This document shows, piece after piece, positions 47,127 to 56,267 of a stretch of 64,000 nt of DNA. The position numbers were made by a program, and so were the translations under genes. Source of the stretch: SZUA-36 sp963727635 (GTDB lineage Bacteria > Pseudomonadota > Gammaproteobacteria > Xanthomonadales > SZUA-36); contig CAVSHP010000016.1 in assembly GCA_963727635.1 (NCBI GenBank), forward strand, positions 186,001 through 250,000, written 5' to 3'. The notes beneath the pieces are model-generated. The model did no database searches. It saw nothing but the letters and a program-made list of their open reading frames with translations, and was not told where the DNA came from. Numbering within the stretch: the first letter of the stretch is position 1; each line of letters begins with the position of its first letter.

Positions 47127-47196
47127 TGTAGGGTCGAATTTATTCGACCGCTGGTGTTTCATCGCGATCTGCTGGCCGAATGAATTCGGCCCTACA
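47127..47196. repeat. MITE-like inverted repeat, about 70 bp
   Basis: The ends TGTAGGGTCGAATTTATTCG and, on the other strand, TGTAGGGCCGAATTCATTCG match over 23 bp with three differences, and each arm is itself palindromic around its centre. It lies between the WaaG fragment and the ilvE stop. No transposase is present, so it would be a non-autonomous or REP-like element. Confidence 0.7.
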
Positions 47197-47223
47197 ACGG
47201 TAATTCAGCCACTCGAGCAGGAG

Positions 47224-48147
47224 CTACACCACCGTCAGCCAGTCTTTATATTGTCTCGACCCGGCCGTGCACGACATCGAAATACAGTGATCTGCAGTTG
47301 CTCGGTGAGCGGCCCGCGGCCGCCATTGCCAATGACGCGGTTATCCACTTCCCTGATCGGGGTGACTTCTGCCGCGGTACCGGTAAAGAACGCCTCGTCT
47401 GCCAGGTACACCTCGTCACGGGAAATGCGTTTTTCACGCACCGTCAGGCCGATATCCGCCGCCAGCTCCATGAGGGTGTCACGGGTAATGCCTTCCAGGG
47501 CCGAGCTCGTGTCCGGCGTGTACAGCACACCGTCACGGACGATAAAAATGTTCTCGCCGCTGCCCTCTGCCACGAAACCGTGGTCATCCAGCAGCATGGC
47601 CTCGTCATAGCCGGATTGCAGCGCCTCGTTCAGCGCCAGCATGGAGTTAATGTAATTACCGGTCGCCTTCGCCTTGCACATGGTGATGTTGACATGATGA
47701 CGGGTATAGGACGAGGTCTTGATGCGGATACCCTTCTCCATGTTGTCGGCGCCCAGGTAAGAACCCCATTCCCAGGCCGCCACCATGCCATGCACCTTGA
47801 GGTTATCCGCGCGCAGGCCCATGCCCTCGGCGCCGTAGAAAAACAGCGGGACGAATATAGGCGGACTCCAGCCGGTTTTCGCGCACCGCGGTGATTTGCG
47901 CCGCATTGATCGTTTCCCGGTCCCACGGCACCTTCATCATCATGATATGTGCCGAGCCGAACAGGCGCCGGGTGTGTTCCTGCAGACGGAAAATCGCCGT
48001 CCCCCGGTCGGTCTTGTAGGCGCGCACACCTTCAAACACGCCCATGCCGTAATGCAGGGAATGCGTCAGGACATGTACCTGCGCCTCGCGCCAGGGTACC
48101 AGCTCGCCATCCATCCAGATGACGCCGTCACGATCAGCCATTGACAT
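47224..48147 (-). CDS. ilvE: Branched-chain amino acid aminotransferase, frameshifted
   Basis: Class IV PLP aminotransferase for valine, leucine and isoleucine. It starts at ATG 48147 behind AGGAG (GVIWMDGELVPW, then LHYGMGVFEGVRAY) and contains GSGENIFIV and the Lys-bearing KAKATGNY segment. Three frames are needed: breaks near 47,880, 47,290 and 47,240. The last restores a WLTVV ending with stop codon at 47224. The corrected length of about 307 residues is normal. Confidence 0.88.
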
Positions 48148-48176
48148 ACTTGAATCTCCTCAAAACCCTACAATTG

Positions 48177-48256
48177 GCCACGGAATCCACGGAAGAACAC
48201 GGAAAAATTTCCTGTCAGGCTTTTATTCTTCCGTGTTCTTCCGTGGATTCCGTGGC
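48177..48256. repeat. Perfect 28-bp inverted repeat, 5' of ilvE and 3' of glnE
   Basis: Positions 48177-48204 and 48229-48256 are exact reverse complements around a 24-base loop, built on the unit CCACGGAA. A related repeat lies at 51282-51352, so the two flank glnE. It may be a mobile palindrome or a terminator-like structure. Confidence 0.8.
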
Positions 48257-48279
48257 AATTTTTGTAAGACCAGGTTACA

Positions 48280-51202
48280 TCATCCCTCACCCATGAACCG
48301 CTCCCAGATATCCGCCACGAGCGTACGCTGCTCCAGCAGCACGTCGTTGCCGGCGACACTCGGTTGTTCCTGCAGGGCAAGGTGGTTAATGTGATGCCGG
48401 ATTGCGCAATAGGCGTCTGCCAGTTGTGCCGCGTCATCCGCGGGCATCAGTCCTGCCACGGCAAAGGCGTCCAGTAACCGCAGATTATCCGTGTGCCCGA
48501 GCAGCTCCGGATGTTTATCAGACCACAGCAGGACGCCACATTGAACCATAAATTCAATATCAACGATACCGCCCCGGCATTGCTTCAGGTCCACCTGCCG
48601 GTCGTTCGTCTTGTCCAGTTCCGCACGCATGCGCCGGCGCATATCCTTAACTTCCTTGCGTAATTTTGCGGCATCGCGAGGCCGCGCCAGTACACCTGAA
48701 CGGATACGTTCAAACTGGCGTACGATTTCCCCGCTACCGGCAACCACGCGCGCACGCACCAGCGCCTGGTTTTCCCAGGTCCAGGCACTGAGACGCTGAT
48801 ACTCCGCGAAGGCATCCAGGCTGCTGACCAGCAGGCCCGATGAGCCGTTCGGGCGCAGTCGCATGTCCACCTCGTAGAGGACTCCCGCCGAGGTATAGGT
48901 ATTCAGGTAATGAATGATGCGCTGGCTCAGGCGAGTGAAAAATTCACTGTTACCCAGCACCTTCGGGCCGGCCGTGTGTTGTTCATTGCCACTGCTGTCA
49001 TGCAGGAAGACAATGTCGAGATCCGAGCCGTAACCCAGTCTCATAGCCGCCCAGCTTGCCGTAGGCGACGATCCCGAAGCTGGCCTCGCGCAGTTTGCCA
49101 TGCTGCAGATAGCCCGGCTTGCCGTGACGCGCCACCAGTTGCTCCCATGCCTGCTGCAGCACCCGCTCCAGCACCGTCTCCGCAATACAGGTGAGATGGT
49201 CTCCGATCCTGGGCAGCGGCAGCCCGGTGACGATGTCGGCCGCGGCAACATGCAGCACTGATGCCTGCTGGAATTGCCGCAGGCGGTCCATCTGCTGCTC
49301 GAGATCATCAGCGGGAATACCGGCCAGGCGCACATCCAGCACAGCCTGCAGGCCCGCCTTGTCGAGCGGGTCGTAGAGGGCTGCGCGGGTCGAGCAATTC
49401 ATCGAGCAGGATGGGATGCTGGGTTAATTGCGTCGCGACCCAGCTGCTGGCCGCACACAACTGCGACAGTTGCGACAAGGCCATCGGGTTCTCGAGCAAC
49501 AGCGACAGGTAGGTGGTACGCCCCGCAATCGCCTCCAGTAATCCGCCGAGGCGTTTCAGTACCGCTAATGGCGAGCTTGCAGCCGCCGCCGCATGCAGCA
49601 CCAGCGGCATCAGCTCATCGAAACGTTGCCGTCCCTGCTCACCGAGGTGACGGGTCACGGGCCCGCCACGAAACGCCGTGAGCCACTGCAGGGTCTCTTC
49701 GGCATTCCTGGTAGCCGGCAGCCGCCAGTGCCACGATGGCGTCCGCCGGGTCTGTAGTTCCATTCCATGCAACTGACAATCCGGGTGACTGGTCGCGCTG
49801 CGTGTCGGACACCCGGGTCCCGGGTTCGGCAAACACCTGTTCAAAATGTTCCTGCACCCGCTGCCGGTGCAACTTCAGTTCCTGGTGAAACGCTTCCCAG
49901 TCGGGAAATCCCATGGCAAACGCCAGTCGCGCCCTGCCGGTATCGTCATCCGGCAAATCATGCACCTGCTGATCCGCGAAGGCCTGCAAGCGGTTTTCTG
50001 TACGGCGCAGAAAGTGATAGGCCTCGGTCAGCTGCAGGCTCACATGGGCCGGCAGATAACCGAGTACCGCCAGCGCATCCAGGATCTGCCAGCACCCCGC
50101 GCTGTTGCAACAGCGGTTGCCGGCCACCGCGCACCAGTTGAAAGGCCTGCGCGATAAATTCAATCTCGCGGATACCGCCCGGCCCCAGCTTGATGTTGTC
50201 CCGCATCCCCTTGCGCTCGACCTCGCGCACGATCTGTTCCTTGAGATTGCGCAGCGACTCAAACGCACTGAAATCCAGGTAGCGTCGATACACAAAGGGC
50301 TGCAGCAGTTGCATCAGTTGCGTGGCAGCTTTTTCCGGACCGGCAACCGGGCGCGCCTTGATCATGGCATAGCGTTCCCACTCACGGCCCTGCAATTGAT
50401 AGTAATCAGCCAGCGCATCAAAATTTGCCACCAGTGGACCACTGTCTCCATAGGGGCGCAGACGCATATCGACACGGTAAACAAAGCCATGCTCGGTATG
50501 ATTACCCAGTATCTGGATAAGCTGTTGACCGAGTTGCAGATAGAATTCGTCCGCGCTGAGCGACTGGCGATCCCAGTCCGTTGCCGCATCCTCCGGGTAG
50601 GCAAAGATCAAATCTATGTCGGAGGAAAAATTCAGTTCGCCCGCACCCAGCTTGCCCATACCCAGCACGACCATTTCCGGCGTGATCTTTTTTGCCGCCG
50701 CCGTGCGTTGCACCGCCCACTTGCCAAGGTAATCAAGCGCAACACCCACACAGGCATCCGCCAGCGCAGAGAGATCGCGGAGCACCTCGTTCAGCGGCGC
50801 CCAGCCGGCCAGGTCGCGCCAGGCAATACGCAGCATTTCCTGGCGACGAAAGTCACGCAGTATGCGTCCCAATGCCAGGCTGTCGGCAACATCCTTTGTT
50901 GCGTACCCGAGCTTGCGCAGGTGTTCACCAGCCGCGTAATCGGCGAGCAGCCCGCCGTTCGTCAGCAGCCGGTTGAACAGCGCGGGGTCATGGATACAGC
51001 TTTGCGATACAAAATCACTGCAGGCCCAGACGCGCAGCAGGCTGGTGGTGAAGTCCGGATTGTGCGGAACCGGGAATTGCGCCTCTTTCGAGGCCTGCAC
51101 AAAGGCTTCCCAGGTTTCGCTCAACCGCTCGCGTAGCACCGCGGGCAACTCGGCCGTATGCAGCCGGTTAACAGCCGTTGGCGTATACGCTGGGCGTGTC
51201 AT
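48280..51202 (-). CDS. glnE: Glutamine synthetase adenylyltransferase, several frameshifts
   Basis: Bifunctional enzyme that adds and removes AMP on glutamine synthetase. It is recognised by two nucleotidyltransferase domains: the N-terminal GMGKLGAGELNFSSDIDLIF and the second, split, GSRHCLPA/GSDLDIVFLHD region. It ends with the AQLADAYCAIRHHINHLALQ helix. The total span of about 974 codons is right, but frame changes occur near 50,130, 49,700, 49,380 and 49,030. It is the first gene of the glnE-ilvE block and is divergent from pilU. Confidence 0.88.
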
Positions 51203-51281
51203 AGAGGTTGTTTAAGTTAGGCCAGCCAAAGGCCGACAGTTCTGTCTCATCTGACTCGAATGCTACTTACCTGAACATCTT

Positions 51282-51352
51282 GCCACGGAAGCACACGGAA
51301 TGACACGGAAGAAAAATGCTTTAATAGAATTATTTCCGTGTACTTCCGTGGC
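51282..51352. repeat. Inverted repeat of the same family as 48177-48256
   Basis: Positions 51282-51300 pair with 51334-51352 with one mismatch. They share the CCACGGAA and CACGGAA units with the repeat at 48177-48256. It lies in the spacer between glnE and pilU. Confidence 0.75.
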
Positions 51353-51438
51353 CAATGGGTTGTTTATTGATGAGACCTCGTAAGTAACTGCCATTCTCAT
51401 CCGACTCTGATTATATACAACACCAACCGGGGGTAAAT

Positions 51439-52557
51439 ATGGATTTCAAGGCCTATCTCAGAACCATGGTCGAAAAAGACGCATCGGACCTGTATCTGAG
51501 CAGTGGCGCTCCAGCCAGCGCAAAAATCGATGGCACACTGCAACCACTTGAAGACACGAAACTCACCACGGAACAGATCAGGAATGTAGCCTACGCTGTG
51601 ATGGATAGCGAACAGATCGCCGTGTTTGAACACAAGCCGGAAATGAATCTGGCTATCTCCGAGGAGGGTATCGGCCGCTTCAGGGTCAATATTTTCCGCC
51701 AGCGCAACAGCATTTCACTGGTCATTCGCAACATCAAAACCGACATACCGGACTGGAAGAAGCTGGGGCTGCCCACCATACTGACCGATGTCATTATGGA
51801 AAAACGCGGACTGGTGCTGTTCGTCGGCGCCACCGGTTCCGGCAAATCCACCTCGCTGGCATCGCTGATCGATTACCGCAACAGCAACAGCGCCGGTCAT
51901 ATCATCACCATCGAGGACCCGATCGAATTCGTGCACTCGCACAAGCAGTCGATCGTCAACCAGCGCGAGGTCGGCGTTGATACCGACAGTTACGAGGATG
52001 CCCTGAAGAATACCCTGCGGCAGGCACCGGATGTCATCCTGATCGGCGAGATTCGTGACCGCGACACCATGGAACACGCGCTGGCGTTTGCCGAGACCGG
52101 GCACCTCGCCATTTCCACGCTGCACGCCAACAATGCCAACCAGGCACTTGATCGCATCATCAATTTCTTTCCCGAGGACCGCCGCAACCAGTTGCTGCTC
52201 GACCTGTCACTGAACCTGCGCGCCTTTGTGTCGCAGCGGCTTATCAAGACAGTCGACGGCAAACGGGCCGCTGCCGTGGAAATCCTGCTGGGTACACCGC
52301 TGGTGCAGGACATGATTCGCCGCGGTGATGTGCATGAAATCAAGGAGGTGATGCAGAAATCGGAAAGCCTCGGCATGCAGACCTTTGACCGGGCCCTGTA
52401 CAAGCTGGTCGAGGCCGGCAGGATCAGTGCCGACGAGGCGCTGAAAAATGCCGATTCACCCAACAACCTGCGCCTCTCGCTCAGCCTGAATACCGACAAG
52501 GTCGAAAAGAAGGCCGCCGCGGTCAGATTTGAGCCTGATGGAGAAAGAAGAACATAA
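51439..52557 (+). CDS. pilU: Type IV pilus retraction ATPase PilU
   Basis: A 372-residue secretion ATPase. It has Walker A GATGSGKS (130-137), the Asp box (TIEDPIEFVHSHK), LRQAPDVILIGEIRD as Walker B, and a His box (STLHANNANQALDR). The length and C-terminal extension fit PilU rather than PilT, which usually lies next to it; pilT is not in this window. It assists pilus retraction at the cytoplasmic face. Confidence 0.93.
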   Translation: MDFKAYLRTMVEKDASDLYLSSGAPASAKIDGTLQPLEDTKLTTEQIRNVAYAVMDSEQIAVFEHKPEMNLAISEEGIGRFRVNIFRQRNSISLVIRNIKTDIPDWKKLGLPTILTDVIMEKRGLVLFVGATGSGKSTSLASLIDYRNSNSAGHIITIEDPIEFVHSHKQSIVNQREVGVDTDSYEDALKNTLRQAPDVILIGEIRDRDTMEHALAFAETGHLAISTLHANNANQALDRIINFFPEDRRNQLLLDLSLNLRAFVSQRLIKTVDGKRAAAVEILLGTPLVQDMIRRGDVHEIKEVMQKSESLGMQTFDRALYKLVEAGRISADEALKNADSPNNLRLSLSLNTDKVEKKAAAVRFEPDGERRT

Positions 52558-52637
52558 AGATGACGAGATTTCCCTCCGGCGATTTTTAATTTTAAGTAGT
52601 TTGCGAAAATAAGTAATTTACCGACAGAATTTGAACG

Positions 52638-52763
52638 ATGCCGGAATCTGAAATTGTCATATATCAATCCTCTGTAGAAGCTATTGAAATTCAGGTTAGA
52701 CTTGAAGGCGATACTATCTGGCTTTCACAAAAGCAAATAGCTGATTTGTTTGAAACAGAGTAG
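52638..52763 (+). pseudogene. RhuM-like N-terminal fragment
   Basis: A 41-residue open frame that matches the start of RhuM/virulence-type proteins (EIVIYQ, then IEIQVRLEGDTIWLSQKQIA). The family continues after LFG, but here the frame ends in LFETE and a stop. The sequence after it changes character to Bacteroidota-like DNA, so the gene is cut by the second join. Confidence 0.65.
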
Positions 52764-53039
52764 GCCTTCGGCTAACTGCATCGTGAAAAAATAACGCTGA
52801 CCGGTTAGATTTGTTCCTAAGCATGAATTGTTGTAAAATCAGCAAATAGAACCCAGATGAAGAGGATGTTTTCTCTCAATGAAATAAGGCAAGAGATCAA
52901 CCTATAGCTAAAAAATCCTTTTTGAAAAATGATTGATATTGCTAACTTTGTTTAAAGGTACCGCATATTTCATGACGTGGAAATTTCTATTCGATGAAAA
53001 CTTGATCTTATTGAAATCTTACAACTCACCGAAGAAAAT
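52764..53039. other. Intergenic region after the second join
   Basis: No gene is supported in this stretch. It is AT-rich, has short broken frames, and includes TAACTTTG near 52,944-52,951, which resembles the -7 element (TAnnTTTG) of Bacteroidota promoters. Confidence 0.45.
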
Positions 53040-54319
53040 TCAGGAGGTGTTCACAGGTTCTTTGATTATAATGCTTATGGGAAAGAGACAGGCGTGTAAC
53101 CGATGCCACGCATACAAACCCAGTCGCCAGATATTACTATGATGACCGTGGATTCAGGTTAAAGAAAGATGTCCAGGGCAATTGCACGCTTTATGCCAGG
53201 GATGTGTCAGGAAATATTCTTAGTACCTATTCCGGCAGCAGTACAACCATAAGTCAGCTGGAAATGCCTGTATATGCCTCTACCCGTCTGGGGACAACCT
53301 TGAAGGGTAAAACCACGAAATCGGATTATCTTTATGAACTGACCGATCATTTGGGCAATGTGCGGGCGTGATATGCCGGTGATAATGTACTTTTCAGTTA
53401 TGCCGACTATTACCCTGGCGGGTTTGAGATGCCGGGGAGACAAAAAGGATCTTCATACAGGTTTGGTTACCAGGGACAGTTTGCGGAAAAGGATGATGAG
53501 ACAGGGTTAAATCAGTTTGAAGCCAGAGAGTATGATCCCAGGATTATGCGGTGGATGGTGACTGATCCGGCGGGGCAGTATTGGAGTCCTTACAAGGGGA
53601 TGGGAAATAATCCTATTAGTGGGGTTGACCCGGATGGGAGGTTTTGGCAGGAATTAGGAAACTGGGTTGGTAGGGGATTTAAAAAAGGAAAATGGAAATC
53701 TGATGAAGCCTTAGCTTTTCAGAATGCCCACCCTGGATCAACCTGGCACGGAAAAAGAGCAAATGGCTATTATACATTTGATGATTCCTTTAAAGGAGAT
53801 GGCTGGCCAGGGTTTATTCAAGGCATATCCAGAAGTAAAACTTTTGGAGCCGTTAAGGATTTTGGAGTTCCCTTTAGTAATTTTTATAATAAAAGTTTAG
53901 TTGGAAAAATAATACCCGATGTGATATACGTAAAGACTGGATATACTTATTATGAGAAGTTAGGTTTTGGTGTAGAAACAGGTTATGCATGGCAATTTAA
54001 AGGAAAAGAGGGTTTTAGCATGTATTCTTACTATACAGTGAGCACTGGTAGTGGGTTAGAAACAGGCGTTTCATTAGGGGGTGGTTATTCATCATATTGT
54101 GGGGATTCAAGAAATTTCTCAATGTAAGATTCATATGAAGGAGTATCAAGCTTTGCAGAAGCAGGTTTATCACCAATTTCAGCATCATCATCAATTAGCA
54201 AACTAGATCCAAGAGGTGGACGATTATATTCTTATGATGGTAATTTTTTGGGTGGGTTAGGGGCTGCCTCAGGTATTCAATTTACAAAAGTTATTCCAAT
54301 TTATGGGGGCAAAAAATAG
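53040..54319 (+). pseudogene. RHS-repeat protein C-terminus with in-frame stops
   Basis: The C-terminal part of an RHS/YD-repeat protein of Bacteroidota type. It has YYYDDRGFRLKKD, LTDHLGNVRA, the core end YDPRIMRWMVTDPAG and NPISGVDPDGRF, followed by a variable C-terminal domain of about 225 residues. It is broken by a frame change near 53,097, TGA at 53369 and TAA at 54124. Reading through these gives one continuous protein to the TAG at 54317. The tip domain is rich in aromatic residues and Gly, and I do not recognise it. Such tips are often toxins. Confidence 0.75.
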
Positions 54320-54325
54320 AGAATT

Positions 54326-54847
54326 ATGGATTACGTTACGATTTATCAATACACATTTCCAGGGACAAAACTAATTCATTTTATTCCTCTTACACTTTTT
54401 GCTATAGTCGGTTTTTCTATTGCTTTTTTAGTTAAAAAAACATTTAAAAACTATTCTCTTCAACGACAACTAATGATGTTTTTGGGTTATAGTGTTGGCA
54501 TTATCACCTCCATTGGAATAATCCTCTTTTTGTTTCATGTTCCTTCCATCCTTAAATATGAAAAGGACTTAAAAATAAATATTAGGACCAATAACTATCT
54601 ATTTGTAGAGGGTAAAGTGGAGAATTATAATTTAGTTGGGGATTATTTTAATAATACGGAATCATTTACAATAAATGGTGTAAAATTTGAATTTTCAGAT
54701 AATATCCCCATTGATGGTTTTCATAAAACGGCCTTTTCTCATGGCCCAATTAATAGAAATGGTATCCATTTAAAAGTTTACTATTTGCGTTTGAATGGAG
54801 AAAATGCTATTATGAAACTTGAAATTTTACAAAAAGATTTAAAGTGA
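54326..54847 (+). CDS. Small membrane protein, possible immunity protein
   Basis: A 173-residue protein with two or three N-terminal hydrophobic helices (about residues 17-35 and 50-73) and a soluble C-terminal domain. It starts 6 bp after the RHS stop at 54319, so it is probably co-transcribed. The pairing of an RHS tip with a downstream small gene is the usual layout for a toxin and its immunity protein. No family is recognised; the role is inference from position. Confidence 0.55.
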   Translation: MDYVTIYQYTFPGTKLIHFIPLTLFAIVGFSIAFLVKKTFKNYSLQRQLMMFLGYSVGIITSIGIILFLFHVPSILKYEKDLKINIRTNNYLFVEGKVENYNLVGDYFNNTESFTINGVKFEFSDNIPIDGFHKTAFSHGPINRNGIHLKVYYLRLNGENAIMKLEILQKDLK

Positions 54848-55225
54848 ATAAAGTCTCATTCATAGAGTATTTCTCCCATGACAGCAATGGCAATGATTAT
54901 TATTACTTAATAGTGCAGCTAGTTACAATACAAAAAATAGGCTTCTCTATTCAGATAGTATCTAATATGTATACTTCTATTTTTAGGGTGAAGCAACAAA
55001 AACTGTTTAACAGGGTGGGCATTATCACAAAAGCCAGCTTTTGAAATAAGAAAAAAACATTTAACTTGATATAAGATTCATACGCAATAAAAAAAATGCA
55101 ACCACTCACCATTCCCCAATTTCTGTTTCACCCCTGTTTTACCAACTTGAATTTCACCTTTTTTACAATTTAATTATCAGTAAGCCTTCTTGGATATTCG
55201 TCCAGCCAAAAACAATCTATGCAAC
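54848..55225. other. Intergenic, no supported gene
   Basis: A 66-codon open frame at 54844-55044 overlaps the previous stop but has no recognisable content. Nothing else is seen. Confidence 0.4.
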
Positions 55226-55942
55226 ATGGAGCCTAATCAAAAATCCTTATTATTTTCAAAAGTAGGTAAATCAATTAGTATTATCATTTTATCTATTAGT
55301 TATATTTGTACAAATTGCACATCCCCAAAAACTAATATTGATGATACAACTTGTAAAGTTTACAATCGAAAATCCGCTGAATATTACTCAGAATATTTTG
55401 ATAATTCAGATCAAGATATATTAGATTCTGCATTATATTATACAAATAAAGCTCTTGATACATGTAAAGAAAATATGGGATTATTATCATTAAGAAAACT
55501 TAGTGTTCTTTCTTTACAGAATAAATTTTCATGTGCATTAATTTTTATCAATAATATTGATTCAAGTATGTATATTGACTTGCCATATTTTCATCATTTT
55601 TTAGAATTAAGATTTATGGCAATGAAAGCTAAATATGAAGGAGACTCAAATAGAGCAGACAGTTGTTTGCAAATTATTGTTAAAGAAATTGGTGATTTTA
55701 TTACAAAAAATAAGAGTGAGATAATTCCTCTTTTAACTGACACAAATATAAATAATATTATAAAAAGTCCATATTCCACTGCTATTTTTCAATATTACTA
55801 TTATAAATCATTGGTTGAAGGAAAAGATAGTGTTGAAGAAGAACTAAATCATAAAAAAGCATTAAATGAAATAAATAATGAATTTGTCACCTACTTAATT
55901 TCATATCTAAGTGAAGATTTCATGAATTTCAATGGAATTTAG
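55226..55942 (+). CDS. Putative lipoprotein with helical repeats
   Basis: A 238-residue protein starting at ATG 55226. It has an N-terminal hydrophobic segment ending in a cysteine-rich SYICTNC stretch that may be a lipobox, then helical segments resembling TPR-type repeats (LDSALYYTNKALDTC). It has the Lys/Asn-rich composition typical of Bacteroidota. The function is unknown. Confidence 0.55.
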   Translation: MEPNQKSLLFSKVGKSISIIILSISYICTNCTSPKTNIDDTTCKVYNRKSAEYYSEYFDNSDQDILDSALYYTNKALDTCKENMGLLSLRKLSVLSLQNKFSCALIFINNIDSSMYIDLPYFHHFLELRFMAMKAKYEGDSNRADSCLQIIVKEIGDFITKNKSEIIPLLTDTNINNIIKSPYSTAIFQYYYYKSLVEGKDSVEEELNHKKALNEINNEFVTYLISYLSEDFMNFNGI

Positions 55943-56031
55943 TTGGATCATACATTATTACAATAATGTAAGTGGCCGAAAAAAACAACAATGATCAAGT
56001 TAATATTCGGGCAATAATTTTATCAGTGAAT

Positions 56032-56200
56032 TATGAAATGATCAAGAAGAAAATATACCAGTGCCTTCAAGGCGAAAGTAGCAATAGAAGCGCTTAAGGA
56101 GCGGGAATCTCTTACTGAGTTGTCCAAGCGTTTTGATATACACCCGAATATCATCAGCAAATGGAAGAAAGAGTTTATAGAGAAATCTGCCAGTGTTTTT
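56032..56200 (+). pseudogene. IS3-family OrfA fragment
   Basis: It reads MK-stop-SRRKYTSAFKAKVA, then ALKERESLTELSKRFDIHPN and the ISKWKKEF helix, the DNA-binding part of an IS3 OrfA. The third codon is TGA, where OrfA proteins usually have Arg. The frame loses similarity exactly where the IS66 element begins at 56201. Confidence 0.75.
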
Positions 56201-56267
56201 GTATCCGTCCTACCAAGTAGGTCATCGATTTTCTTAGGATTATTCGGATCTTTGAGGTATGCCGGGA

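Noticed and set aside
48177..48256. Rho-independent terminator of glnE
   Set aside because: It lies 3' of glnE on the minus strand, but it lacks a U-tract and a related repeat lies upstream of glnE, so a mobile palindrome is preferred.
50105..51136. Plus-strand open frame of 343 codons inside glnE
   Set aside because: Antisense to GlnE, whose nucleotidyltransferase motif is clear. High GC makes long antisense frames common.
54844..55044. A 66-codon open frame after the possible immunity gene
   Set aside because: It has an odd composition and no ribosome binding site, so it is probably chance.
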